Assembly (NCBI RefSeq): GCF_045788535.1
Contig: NZ_CP074074.1
Coordinates: 3,410,001 to 3,474,000 of the forward strand
Direction of reading: 5' to 3'
Length of the DNA: 64,000 bases
Source: Allotamlana fucoidanivorans
GTDB lineage: Bacteria; Bacteroidota; Bacteroidia; Flavobacteriales; Flavobacteriaceae
Position numbers and translations under genes: made by a program. Of the stretch, positions 9,290 to 18,764 are shown one piece after another; the first letter of the stretch is position 1, and the number at the start of each line of letters is the position of its first letter. The notes under the pieces were generated by a model. The model saw only the letters and a program-made list of their open reading frames with translations. It was not told the origin of the DNA and did not search any database.

Positions 9290-9365
9290 GCGTTAGGGAT
9301 TGAGCTATTGTTGGAGCTCCTTGAAAAGAGCGACTTGCGAAAGCCCGACCCTTGTGGTAACGCCC
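9290..9365. repeat. Intergenic flavobacterial repeat-like element
   Basis: A 76-base stretch between the two Fe-S protein genes is far richer in G and C than its surroundings. It begins GCGTTAGGGATTGAG, contains AAAGCCCGACCCTTG and ends GTAACGCCC; the ends are loosely inverted (GCGTTA and TAACGC). I recognise this layout from intergenic repeats found in many copies in Flavobacteriia genomes. Only one copy is seen in this window, so the repeat status rests on memory and not on the sequence here. Confidence 0.5.
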
Positions 9366-9376
9366 TTATTATATAA

Positions 9377-10690
9377 TTATTCGTTTTTCCAGTTTAGCCT
9401 ATCCATTTGATTGTAAGGCCACGGTGCACCATTGTTTTCTATATTGGTCATCATAGTATTAAGCTCTGCTGGTGCAGCAGATTGTTCCATAACCAAATAC
9501 CGGCGCATATCTAAAATGATAGATAATGGATCTATACTTACAGGACAAGCCTCTGTACAGGCGTTGCAGGATGTACAAGCCCAGAGTTCTTCTCTTGTTA
9601 TATAATCATCAAGAAGTTGTTTACCATCCCCCTTAAACTCGCCATTATTTGCATCTATATTTTTACCCACCTCTTCCAGACGATCTCTGGTATCCATCAT
9701 AATTTTACGCGGTGATAATTTTTTGCCGGTTAAATTTGCAGGACATTCACTGGTACAACGTCCGCACTCTGTACAGGTGTAAGCATTGAGTAATTGTACC
9801 CAATTTAAATCTTGTACATCACTAGCGCCAAATTTTTCTGGAATATCATCCTCACCACCTTCAGCGGGAGCTGCAAACGGATCGGCATCAGGATCCATCA
9901 TCATTTTTACTTCATTGGCTACCGCCTCTAGGTTATCCATTTGTCCTTTAGGTTGTAATTTTCCGTAAAATGTATTTGGAAACGCCAGTAAAATATGTAG
10001 ATGCTTTGAAAAATATAAATAGTTTAAAAAGATGAGAATACCAATAATATGCAGCCACCAGGCACCTCTTTCTATAAGATGCAGTCCATTTTCTGGCATA
10101 CCTTCAAAACAGGGTGCTATAAACTGACTTATAACATTTCCTGAGTTTAAACTTTGAAATTGTGAATCGGTAGCATTCATAACTAAAAACAGAGTCATTA
10201 ATACCACTTCAAAATACAGAATTAAATTACCATCTTGTTTAGGCCATCCTGACATTTCACTTTTCATGAAACGTGCTAATTTGATAACATTTCTTCGTAC
10301 CCAAAATACGGTTACTGATACTAAAACAAGACAAGCTAAAACCTCAAACGTTCCTATTAAAAAACCATACACGGAAATGGGCAATACTTTTAATCCTATA
10401 CGATGTGTACCAAATAAGCCATCAAGAATGATCTCTAAAACTTCAATATTTATAATAATAAAACCAATATAAACAATGACGTGCAGCACCCCAGAAACAG
10501 GACGACGCACCATTTTGCTTTGCCCCAAGGCAATCCTAATCATGTTTTCCCAGCGCTGAGATTGATTATCTGACACGTCAATATCTCTACCTAGTTTTAT
10601 GTTTCGAATAAGCTTTTTTACATTTTTAGCAAAATAGCCTATCCCTAAAACGAGTATAACGGCAAATAAAACGTTGGAAATATATGACAT
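9377..10690 (-). CDS. Membrane-bound 4Fe-4S dicluster protein (HdrC/NarI-like)
   Basis: A 437-residue protein with about five or six hydrophobic helices in the first 240 residues (NarI-like cytochrome region) and a soluble ferredoxin domain after that. Two 4Fe-4S motifs are seen: CTECGRCTSECPAN and CTSCNACTEACPVS. The combination suggests quinone-linked electron transfer on the cytoplasmic side of the inner membrane. It is upstream of the CCG-domain protein, its probable partner, and follows the MCE protein gene with only two bases between them, so the three are likely in one operon. Confidence 0.88.
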   Translation of the reverse strand: MSYISNVLFAVILVLGIGYFAKNVKKLIRNIKLGRDIDVSDNQSQRWENMIRIALGQSKMVRRPVSGVLHVIVYIGFIIINIEVLEIILDGLFGTHRIGLKVLPISVYGFLIGTFEVLACLVLVSVTVFWVRRNVIKLARFMKSEMSGWPKQDGNLILYFEVVLMTLFLVMNATDSQFQSLNSGNVISQFIAPCFEGMPENGLHLIERGAWWLHIIGILIFLNYLYFSKHLHILLAFPNTFYGKLQPKGQMDNLEAVANEVKMMMDPDADPFAAPAEGGEDDIPEKFGASDVQDLNWVQLLNAYTCTECGRCTSECPANLTGKKLSPRKIMMDTRDRLEEVGKNIDANNGEFKGDGKQLLDDYITREELWACTSCNACTEACPVSIDPLSIILDMRRYLVMEQSAAPAELNTMMTNIENNGAPWPYNQMDRLNWKNE

Positions 10691-10692
10691 GA

Positions 10693-11628
10693 TTATTCAG
10701 TTTCTTCACCCTCTTGATATGGAATTTCTTTTTTTGAAAGAATTCTAAAATATCGTTTTGGATGTAATTTTATATCACGTAATAAGGCCTCAAGTTCTTG
10801 ACTAGCCCCTTGAAGATTATTATAAAGCGCCTCATCTTTAAGTAATTTACCCATTGAGCCCTCACCTTTCTCCATACCAGCCAAAACACTATTTAAGGTT
10901 TGAAGCGTCTTATTTAATGAGGTAACCGTTTGGCCAATTTCTGCATTTTTTAATTCTTCTGACAATGCCGCCAAATCAGCACTTGTGTTTTTAAAATTCT
11001 CAAGAATGGCAGCAATATTCTCATCATTTTTATTGAGCAAACCATTCACTGAATTAGAGGTATACTTTAACGATTTTAAGGCTCCATTTAACTCTGCGAT
11101 GGTAGCCTTTAACCCTTTTTCAGAATTGTCTTTCACTAACTCATTCATACTTATTAAAAGCGTATCTGTTGCTCTTAATGTAGAATTTAATTCACTACTA
11201 ATACCCGAAAAATTCTTAGACAAACTAGTTACCAAACCAGGCTCTACGTAAGATTGTATAACATCGCCTGACTGAGCAATTTCTCCATCATTTTCAACAA
11301 GGATGGCTAAAGCGCTCCCTCCCATAAGTCCCGTTTCGTAAAGTTTAACCCTACTGTTTTTTGAAAATTTTAATTGACTGTTTACAGCAAAAGTCACCCT
11401 TGTTTTACCAGAGTCATAGTCATAGGCAATATCCTTAATTTTACCAACCACATTACCTTTAACCGTCACCGCCGAGGACTTGGAAAGTGCATTATATTCA
11501 AACTCTGTATAATATATATTTGAAGAATCTAGTAAATTTTGACCTTTTAAATAATTAAACCCAACTATAAAAAGTGCGATGCCTAATATAACTAGAATAC
11601 CTGTTTTAACTTCTCTTGTTACTTTCAA
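10693..11628 (-). CDS. MlaD/MCE-family lipid transport protein
   Basis: A 311-residue protein with a single N-terminal membrane helix (residues about 9-27), then an MCE/MlaD domain (about 37-115; segment YNALSKSSAVTVKGNVVGKI) and a long helical tail. MCE proteins bind lipids in the periplasm and work with an MlaE permease and MlaF ATPase to move phospholipid between membranes; neither partner is encoded here. It is downstream of the amidase gene and is followed by the Fe-S operon genes. Confidence 0.9.
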   Translation of the reverse strand: MKVTREVKTGILVILGIALFIVGFNYLKGQNLLDSSNIYYTEFEYNALSKSSAVTVKGNVVGKIKDIAYDYDSGKTRVTFAVNSQLKFSKNSRVKLYETGLMGGSALAILVENDGEIAQSGDVIQSYVEPGLVTSLSKNFSGISSELNSTLRATDTLLISMNELVKDNSEKGLKATIAELNGALKSLKYTSNSVNGLLNKNDENIAAILENFKNTSADLAALSEELKNAEIGQTVTSLNKTLQTLNSVLAGMEKGEGSMGKLLKDEALYNNLQGASQELEALLRDIKLHPKRYFRILSKKEIPYQEGEETE

Positions 11629-11678
11629 AATAGCTTAATTTGAAAAGCAAATTTAATATAAATTTGAAAAGAACACGC

Positions 11679-12779
11679 TTAATTTGCAACTGATTTTAAC
11701 GCCTCGGTCAATGCTATTTTATGACCATCTTTAAAAGCAACGATAAAACAGGACGTATAACCTTTTTGTTTTGCCTCTTGTTCAAGCTGCTTTATCATGG
11801 AATAATTTGAAGTGTTTCCATAAAAATACTTATATAAATTACCTTGCTTCTCTTTAGATACACCTTGTAACCCCTTAAAGTTAAAAGGTGCTGTATCTAT
11901 CGATTTTGAACTTGCAGCAATTTGTACTTTAAACGTAATGTTTGTGTTTATAGCAGACTCTGATGCTTTATTAGTCATTAAGGCCAAATTACCCACATTG
12001 GAATCTATACTTTTCTTATACTCTAAAACAGCATCAGCAATAGATTTTGATATTTGCTGTTGCCCTTTTTTAGAATTTAAATAAGCTCCTTCTTTTTTAT
12101 ACGTTAAAAACCCTGTTTCTACCAAAACACTTGGCATCACTGTTTGATGCAATACTATGAAGCCCGCCTGCTTAACGCCTCTATTCTTCCTTTTTAAAGT
12201 ATTGGTAAACTTATCTTGTATTAAACTGGCCAACATAATACTTTGATCTAAATATTCTTCTTGGCTTAAAAGGATACTCATTACCGATTCTGGTGAATTA
12301 GGATCAAAACCAGCATAATTTTCCTCATAATTATCCTCCATAAAAATTACAGAATTCTCTTTTTTTGCAACCTCAAAATTAGTTTTATTCCGATGGGTTC
12401 CTAAAACAAAGGTTTCTGTGCCATGGGCTGCAGAATGATGTGAATTACAATGTACCGACACAAACAAATCTGCATTAGCTCTATTGGCTATTTGCCCTCT
12501 AACAAATAAATCTATAAATGTATCTGTCTTGCGGGTATAAACTACTTTTATATCAGGATGACTTTCAAGCATCTTACCAACGGCTAAAACCACCTTTAAG
12601 GCAATATCCTTTTCTTTAAAACCATTCCCAATATTACCTGGGTCATTTCCACCATGACCAGCATCTAAAACAACTACAAACTTTTTATTGCTAGGCACTT
12701 CATTATCAACGGTAACAAATGAAGAGCAAAGTAAAACACTTATTAGAGATACGAAAATGGCTAATTTATACGTTTTCAT
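11679..12779 (-). CDS. N-acetylmuramoyl-L-alanine amidase (Amidase_3) with SPOR-like tail
   Basis: A 366-residue exported protein. After a signal peptide, residues about 33-260 form an Amidase_3 zinc hydrolase domain: VVLDAGHGGNDPG gives the first His ligand, FKEKDIAL the Glu, FVSVHCNSHHS the second His, and SVLVETGFL the catalytic Glu. The C-terminal 90 residues resemble a SPOR domain (FKVQIAASS start), which binds denuded glycan strands at the septum. It cleaves the lactyl-amide bond of peptidoglycan and probably helps daughter-cell separation. It is divergent from lptD. Confidence 0.9.
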   Translation of the reverse strand: MKTYKLAIFVSLISVLLCSSFVTVDNEVPSNKKFVVVLDAGHGGNDPGNIGNGFKEKDIALKVVLAVGKMLESHPDIKVVYTRKTDTFIDLFVRGQIANRANADLFVSVHCNSHHSAAHGTETFVLGTHRNKTNFEVAKKENSVIFMEDNYEENYAGFDPNSPESVMSILLSQEEYLDQSIMLASLIQDKFTNTLKRKNRGVKQAGFIVLHQTVMPSVLVETGFLTYKKEGAYLNSKKGQQQISKSIADAVLEYKKSIDSNVGNLALMTNKASESAINTNITFKVQIAASSKSIDTAPFNFKGLQGVSKEKQGNLYKYFYGNTSNYSMIKQLEQEAKQKGYTSCFIVAFKDGHKIALTEALKSVAN

Positions 12780-12977
12780 GAGGTAAATTCTTTTTAGTTT
12801 TAAACACTAACTCTCCTAAATCAATACTATTTTATTTTTTTAGAAACATTAACAAGTTGTAATCTATGAACTTAGCGAATAAAAAAACTCGGTCTATCTA
12901 TCAAACTCTTTGAGAGCTGTTTTTATTTTAATTTTTTAATTGAATATTAAATCAATCACAGAAAAATATATGTAATT

Positions 12978-15743
12978 TTGGCTTTTCAAAAACCGAGCCA
13001 TACTTTTACAAAAATACATTTAAAAGCGTTGCACACAAACAACTTTAAAATACTTTTTGCGCTAAGTTTTACAGTGTTTATTAACATGTTAAGCTTCGGT
13101 CAAGACATCCCTAAAAAGGAAAAAAAAATAGACCGACTGGTCATAGAGACCCAAGAAAAAGATTCGCTTAGTGTTACTTCTGATAGTCTTGCATTAACTG
13201 AAATTTCAGAAAAAAGCCAAGACACTACCATAATTGATACTATCATCCCTAAAAAAGAGCTTTTAGAGAATGTTGTAGATTATCATGCTGACGATTATAC
13301 CAAATTCAATCAGAAAGAACATAAACTCTACTTATATAATCTGGCCAGAATTGAGTATGGAGACATGAAAATTGAAGCAGGAGATATTACTATTGATTAT
13401 AATAAGAATACGGTATATGCTAAAGGCATTGTTGATTCTACAGGTGCTTATGAACAAAAACCTGTTTTTTCTCAAGGTAGTAATGTGGTTGAGCCCGATT
13501 CTATTCTTTTCAATACTGAGACTAAAAAAGCGCTTATTTATAATTCTCAAACAGAACAAGGAGATGGTACTGTAATTGCATCAATTACAAAAAAAGAGAA
13601 TGACTCTGTTTACTTTATTAAAAATGCTAAATATACAACTGCCGAAGACCTTGAAGATCCTGATTATTATATAAAGCTTAGAAAAGCAAAGGTGGTACCA
13701 GGAAAAAAAATTGTAACAGGTTTAGCCAACATTTTTATATATGATGTACCTACCCCTGTTGGATTGCCTTTTGGTTTTTTTCCACAAAGTGAGACTCAAA
13801 CCTCGGGTATCATTTTACCTACTTTTGGAGAACAAAATGATCGGGGTTACTTTCTTCAAAATGGAGGATATTATTTTGCTATTAGTGATTATGTAGATTT
13901 AACTGCTTTGGGTGATTATTACACCAACGGTAGCTATGCGTTAAGAATGGAAAGTACTTATGCTAAGCGCTATAGGTTTCGAGGTAATTTTGGGTTTAGG
14001 TATGAAAACTTAATTGTAAGTGAACGTGGTTTTCCAGACTATGCTAACAGTACCATTTATAATCTTCGATGGTCGCATAGTCAAGACTCAAAGGCTAACC
14101 CTAGCTCTAGGTTCTCTGCATCAGTAAACTTAGGTAGTAGCAAATATTATCAATTATCACAAAACAATAGTAATGTTGGTAACCGTTTAAACAACAACTT
14201 ATCTTCTTCTATATCTTACTCTAAAACATTTTCAGGAGAACCGCAAGTTAATTATAGCCTTACTGCCACCCATTCACAAAACACACAAACTCAGGTTATC
14301 AATATGACGCTGCCTACATTTCAAGGTAGTGTTGGCAGAATGTATCCGTTTGCAGCAAAAGATGGTTCAAAAAAAGGAATTTTTCAGAATATAAATTTCC
14401 AATATAATGTGCGTGGGGAAAACAGAATTCAAACCACAGATTCTTTATTTTTTAAAAAGGAAATGTTTGATGATGCCAAGGCTGGCTTTCAGCATACCAT
14501 TCCGTTAACAACCAACTTCAAAGTATTTAAACATTTTAGTATCAGTGCTGGAACTAGTTATAATGAGGTTTGGACCTTTAAAACGATTGAAAAAGCATAC
14601 AATCCTATTGCCGAAACTGAAGTAGTTACCGACATTAATGGCTTTGATGCCTTTAGAACCTATAATTTTAGCACAAGTTTAGGTACCACCGTTTATGGAA
14701 TGTTCAATTTTGAAAAAGAAGGAAAAGATTCAAAAATTAAGGCCATAAGGCATGTTATGCGCCCCTCTGTAAGCTATAACATCAATCCGTCATTCAGCAA
14801 ATACTATGATTCTTATGAGGTTATAGACGCCGATGGCACTACGAGAAGTGAAGTAGAGTACACCCGATTTGAAGGCGGTATTTTTGGAACACCTAACAAA
14901 ACCTTTTCTAGTAGTGTAGGGCTTTCGCTTTCTAATAATTTTGAAGCCAAAGTAAGAGATAAAGATAGTACGGCTACTGAAGCCAAAAAAATCATACTAC
15001 TCAACAACTTAAATTTTTCAACAGCTTATAATATTGCCGGAGATTCACTCCAATGGAGCCCTGTAAGAATGAGTGGTGGCACACAGTTTTTTGATAATAA
15101 ACTGAGTATCAATTTTGGAGCCACTTTAGATCCTTATGCGTTAGACAATAATAACAACAGAATTGATAAATTTAATATTGAGAATGGGGGGAGCCTCTTT
15201 AGGTTGACCAGTGGTAACTTAACCGCAAGTTGGTCTCTTTCAAATAAAAACAAGAAAAAGGGTGATGAAGATGATGACAGGTTAGAAGAAAATCTTCGTG
15301 GTGGAGGTAGAGCCGATGATTTGTTTGGTGTGTCTGATGATTATTCCAACCAACAAATGGGTAAAAAGAAAGACGATAAAGACAAACCACCCTCTGAGCT
15401 TTACAAACATAAAATTCCTTGGAGTTTAAGGCTGGCTTATGCTGTAAACTACTCAAATAACAGAAGGCAAAATGAAATATCGTCGCATTCACTAATGTTT
15501 TCTGGTGATATTGAACTCACAGACAAATGGTCTATTGGGGGATCTTCTGGTTATGATTTTAAGAATTTTGGTTTTACACCTACACAACTTCGTTTTGAAC
15601 GCGATTTAATGAGTTGGCGTATGAATTTTAGCTGGACCCCCTTTGGACCGTGGAAACAATGGAATTTCTTTATAGGTATCAAATCTAGCCTACTTCAAGA
15701 TTTAAAATACGAAAAGCGCAGACAACAAGACCTTCGTCTTTAA
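12978..15743 (+). CDS. lptD: LPS-assembly outer-membrane protein LptD
   Basis: About 921 residues with an N-terminal signal segment (ILFALSFTVFINMLSFGQ), an OstA/LptA-like periplasmic domain (about 95-240, with YHADDYTKFNQKEHKLYLYN) and a large outer-membrane barrel. LptD with LptE inserts lipopolysaccharide into the outer leaflet. No ATG precedes the signal segment: the frame opens with TTG at 12978, and another TTG at 13029 is possible. A TAATTTTG box overlaps the first TTG, so the downstream start may be the real one. ridA follows about 34 bases later. Confidence 0.88.
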   Translation: MAFQKPSHTFTKIHLKALHTNNFKILFALSFTVFINMLSFGQDIPKKEKKIDRLVIETQEKDSLSVTSDSLALTEISEKSQDTTIIDTIIPKKELLENVVDYHADDYTKFNQKEHKLYLYNLARIEYGDMKIEAGDITIDYNKNTVYAKGIVDSTGAYEQKPVFSQGSNVVEPDSILFNTETKKALIYNSQTEQGDGTVIASITKKENDSVYFIKNAKYTTAEDLEDPDYYIKLRKAKVVPGKKIVTGLANIFIYDVPTPVGLPFGFFPQSETQTSGIILPTFGEQNDRGYFLQNGGYYFAISDYVDLTALGDYYTNGSYALRMESTYAKRYRFRGNFGFRYENLIVSERGFPDYANSTIYNLRWSHSQDSKANPSSRFSASVNLGSSKYYQLSQNNSNVGNRLNNNLSSSISYSKTFSGEPQVNYSLTATHSQNTQTQVINMTLPTFQGSVGRMYPFAAKDGSKKGIFQNINFQYNVRGENRIQTTDSLFFKKEMFDDAKAGFQHTIPLTTNFKVFKHFSISAGTSYNEVWTFKTIEKAYNPIAETEVVTDINGFDAFRTYNFSTSLGTTVYGMFNFEKEGKDSKIKAIRHVMRPSVSYNINPSFSKYYDSYEVIDADGTTRSEVEYTRFEGGIFGTPNKTFSSSVGLSLSNNFEAKVRDKDSTATEAKKIILLNNLNFSTAYNIAGDSLQWSPVRMSGGTQFFDNKLSINFGATLDPYALDNNNNRIDKFNIENGGSLFRLTSGNLTASWSLSNKNKKKGDEDDDRLEENLRGGGRADDLFGVSDDYSNQQMGKKKDDKDKPPSELYKHKIPWSLRLAYAVNYSNNRRQNEISSHSLMFSGDIELTDKWSIGGSSGYDFKNFGFTPTQLRFERDLMSWRMNFSWTPFGPWKQWNFFIGIKSSLLQDLKYEKRRQQDLRL

Positions 15744-15776
15744 TATAAATTGTTTAATCACGTAAATTATTTCTAA

Positions 15777-16157
15777 ATGAAAACAATTATAACCACAGCA
15801 AAAGCCCCCGCGCCTATAGGTCCTTACAATCAAGCCGTATTGAGCGGAAACACATTATACACTTCTGGCCAAATAGCTATAAATCCAGAATCTGGGGCAT
15901 TAGTTTTAGATGACATCACCTCCGAAACCACTCAAGTGATGCACAATATATTGGCTATTCTTGAAGCTGCAGGCATGACCTTTAACCATGTTGTTAAATC
16001 TTCTATATTTATTAGTAACATGGATGATTTTGCTGAAATCAACAATGTTTATGGTAGCTTTTTTAATGATGAAATTGCGCCAGCTCGTGAAACAGTTCAA
16101 GTAGCTCGATTACCTAAAAATGTTAATGTAGAAATTAGTGTTATTGCTGTAAAATAA
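15777..16157 (+). CDS. ridA: RidA family enamine/imine deaminase
   Basis: A 126-residue YjgF/YER057c/UK114 family protein. It hydrolyses reactive 2-aminoacrylate formed by PLP enzymes, protecting the cell. Family marks are the PAPIGPYNQAV start, YTSGQIAINPESG and the C-terminal PARETVQVARLPKNVNVEIS block, which carries the conserved Arg that binds the substrate carboxylate. Length fits. It is downstream of lptD in the same direction and convergent with the sensor kinase gene, with only seven bases between the stops. Confidence 0.93.
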   Translation: MKTIITTAKAPAPIGPYNQAVLSGNTLYTSGQIAINPESGALVLDDITSETTQVMHNILAILEAAGMTFNHVVKSSIFISNMDDFAEINNVYGSFFNDEIAPARETVQVARLPKNVNVEISVIAVK

Positions 16158-16164
16158 TACCAAG

Positions 16165-17592
16165 TTAAGCTGAATTTTTAGCCTTAGCATGTTTTCGTAT
16201 TAAGGCTTTTAATTTATCTGTTTCAATAGGTTTCGCCAAAAAATCATCAATACCCGCCAGTTTAGCATTTTCTATATCCTGCTCAAAAGCACTAGCGGAA
16301 ACAGCAACAATGGGCGTACCTTCTATTTTATATTTCTCAGTTTCCCGGATTAATTTAGTAGCCATTAGCCCATCCATATCTGGCATATAGATATCCATAA
16401 ACACCATATCAAAATCTAAAATCTTATAGAGTTCAAGTGCTTCACGCCCATTTTTAGCGAAGGTACAATCTGCACCTTGACGCTCTAATAAAAACTTAAT
16501 TACTTTTTGATTTGTTCTATTGTCTTCGGCCACTAAAACCCTAAACTTATTAAGCTCTACAGGTTTACTCTCTACATCAGCTGTTTTAATATTTAAGGTC
16601 TTCTTTAACTGCAAACTAAAATAAAATGCAGACCCTTCGTTCTCTTTTGTCTCTAATTTTAATGTACCACCTAATAAGCTTACCAATTTTTGAGAAATGG
16701 AAAGCCCCATACCTCCTCCTCTATAATCCTTTATTAAATGGGTATTATAATGTGAGCTTTCATCTTTGGGGGCTTTAAAAATTTGGGTTACTTCATGGTC
16801 TCGCATGCCAATTCCAGTATCCTTTACATAAAACGTAACAATTTGATAATCATCAATACCAACAGACTGATCAACAATGACAGACACCTTCCCTGAATGC
16901 GTAAATTTAATCGCATTATTTATCAAATTAATTAAAACCTGTTGTATTCTCACCGTATCACCTAGCGTAAAAAACTTATCCTTCTCTTCAGATAAGAACC
17001 TATATTCAAAAGCTAATCCTTTATCAAAAGCCTGATATTCAAAAACCTTAAAAAGCTTAGTTAAATCAGCCTTTAAATCCATCGCTTTTAAATTTAATTT
17101 AATTTCATCCTTTTCAACCTCTGCATTTGATGTCACCATATTTACCAATTGTAACAAATGCTTAGACGAATACTCGGCAATCTCAATTTGAGCTTGTTGA
17201 TTCGCATCTAAATCTGTTAACTTTAGCATATTAAGCATTCCTAACACGGTACTAAGTGGTGTTCTAATTTCATAACTCAAATTGGTCATGTATACAGAAT
17301 TATAATCTAACATTTTTTCCGTAGACTCAAATCCTGCTTTCAATTCCCTAATTCTTAACTCTAAGTTTTTAATTTTAACTTCATTTTTTAATTGGTTTTT
17401 TAAGAAATATTGTAATCCAAAAACCTGAATTATAGCCAAAATAAATAAAAACAAGGCGGCACTCTCTGTATATATCTCTTTTTCTAAAAAGGTATAACCT
17501 ATTAGTAAAATACATGCTATAGAAAGGAATATAAAAAAGGACAATTTCCTTTTAATTTTTATAGATTTTATAAAATTAGGAACCAAATTCAC
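16165..17592 (-). CDS. Hybrid sensor kinase-like protein with degenerate phosphoacceptor site
   Basis: A 475-residue protein with two membrane helices (about 15-70), a short coiled coil, a HisKA-like region, an HATPase_c domain and a C-terminal receiver. The phosphoacceptor box reads NLSYEIRTPL: Tyr107 (codon TAT at 17272-17274) stands where SHEIRTPL kinases have His. The ATP site looks intact (NLINNAIKF, DTGIGM, GGGMGLS) and so does the receiver (VAEDN, Asp400 in MDIYMPDMDG, LAKP). No sensor domain beyond the membrane helices is visible. It may be a pseudokinase, or work through another protein. The loss of His is seen directly; the consequence is inference. Confidence 0.85.
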   Translation of the reverse strand: MNLVPNFIKSIKIKRKLSFFIFLSIACILLIGYTFLEKEIYTESAALFLFILAIIQVFGLQYFLKNQLKNEVKIKNLELRIRELKAGFESTEKMLDYNSVYMTNLSYEIRTPLSTVLGMLNMLKLTDLDANQQAQIEIAEYSSKHLLQLVNMVTSNAEVEKDEIKLNLKAMDLKADLTKLFKVFEYQAFDKGLAFEYRFLSEEKDKFFTLGDTVRIQQVLINLINNAIKFTHSGKVSVIVDQSVGIDDYQIVTFYVKDTGIGMRDHEVTQIFKAPKDESSHYNTHLIKDYRGGGMGLSISQKLVSLLGGTLKLETKENEGSAFYFSLQLKKTLNIKTADVESKPVELNKFRVLVAEDNRTNQKVIKFLLERQGADCTFAKNGREALELYKILDFDMVFMDIYMPDMDGLMATKLIRETEKYKIEGTPIVAVSASAFEQDIENAKLAGIDDFLAKPIETDKLKALIRKHAKAKNSA

Positions 17593-17714
17593 CGATTTCG
17601 TTTATATTTTAGGTTAAATAATAACGCATCTAATTTACAAAACTATTTCTTAGCTTATAAACTTCCTACTTCTTTTAAATTTTGGTAATTTTAGACTTCG
17701 ATTTTTTACAGTAT

Positions 17715-18755
17715 ATGAGAATAGAACATGATATAAAATTAGGGTTTAAAGATGTTATGATTCGCCCTAAGCGATCCACTTTAAGAAGCAGATCTGAGGT
17801 AGATTTAGAACGCACATTTAACTTTCTCCATAGTCCATTAATTTGGTCTGGCATCCCCATTATGGCAGCCAATATGGATACTGTTGGTACTTTTGATATG
17901 GCGCATACCTTTGCAGCGAGAAAGTTATTCACTGCTATTCATAAACACTACTCACTAAAATCATGGACTGAATTCTCTGCAAGTTTATCTCCTGGTATGG
18001 AAAATTATATTGCCATTAGTACAGGTATTGGCGGGAATGACTCTAAAAAACTATCAGACATTTTTAATATCAATCCTAATTTTAAATTTATTTGTATTGA
18101 TGTCGCCAACGGATACTCAGAACATTTTGCAGATTTTGTAAAAAAAACCAGAGACAACTACCCTGATAAAGCCATTATTGCAGGAAATGTGGTTACAGGA
18201 GAAATGGTTGAAGAGTTATTGTTATCTGGAGCAGATATTGTAAAAGTGGGTATTGGCCCAGGTTCTGTTTGCACCACGCGTGTAAAAACAGGGGTGGGTT
18301 ACCCGCAACTTTCGGCAATTATTGAATGTGCTGATGCTGCTCACGGATTAGGAGGACAAATTATAAGTGATGGCGGTTGTTCCTTTCCTGGTGATATAGC
18401 CAAAGCCTTTGGTGCTGGAGCAGATTTTGTGATGCTTGGAGGCATGCTTGCTGGGCATGATGAAAGTGGTGGAGAAATGATTAAAAAAAACGGTAAACCC
18501 TATCGGAAATTTTATGGTATGAGTTCTGCAACCGCTATGGAAAAGCACGTAGGAGGTGTTGCCGAATATAGAGCGAGCGAAGGAAAAACCGTTGAAGTAC
18601 CCTACCGAGGTGCCGTAGAACAAACATTACAGGATATTTTAGGCGGTTTAAGAAGCACCTGTACCTATGTTGGAGCGTCACGACTTAAAGAACTGACCAA
18701 ACGTACCACTTTTATAAGAGTGAATGAACAGGAAAATAGAGTTTATAATGACTAA
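17715..18755 (+). CDS. guaC: GMP reductase
   Basis: A 346-residue protein closely matching the bacterial GuaC family: it starts MRIEHDIKLGFKDVMIRPKR and has NMDTVGTF, CIDVANGYSEHF, GIGPGSVCTTR (catalytic Cys) and CTYVGASRLKELTKRTTFIRV. It reduces GMP to IMP with NADPH in purine salvage. I chose the ATG at 17715 because the family begins there; the frame is open 11 codons further upstream. It is convergent with the ABC ATPase gene, with nine bases between the stops. Confidence 0.95.
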   Translation: MRIEHDIKLGFKDVMIRPKRSTLRSRSEVDLERTFNFLHSPLIWSGIPIMAANMDTVGTFDMAHTFAARKLFTAIHKHYSLKSWTEFSASLSPGMENYIAISTGIGGNDSKKLSDIFNINPNFKFICIDVANGYSEHFADFVKKTRDNYPDKAIIAGNVVTGEMVEELLLSGADIVKVGIGPGSVCTTRVKTGVGYPQLSAIIECADAAHGLGGQIISDGGCSFPGDIAKAFGAGADFVMLGGMLAGHDESGGEMIKKNGKPYRKFYGMSSATAMEKHVGGVAEYRASEGKTVEVPYRGAVEQTLQDILGGLRSTCTYVGASRLKELTKRTTFIRVNEQENRVYND

Positions 18756-18764
18756 CCATAGTTT

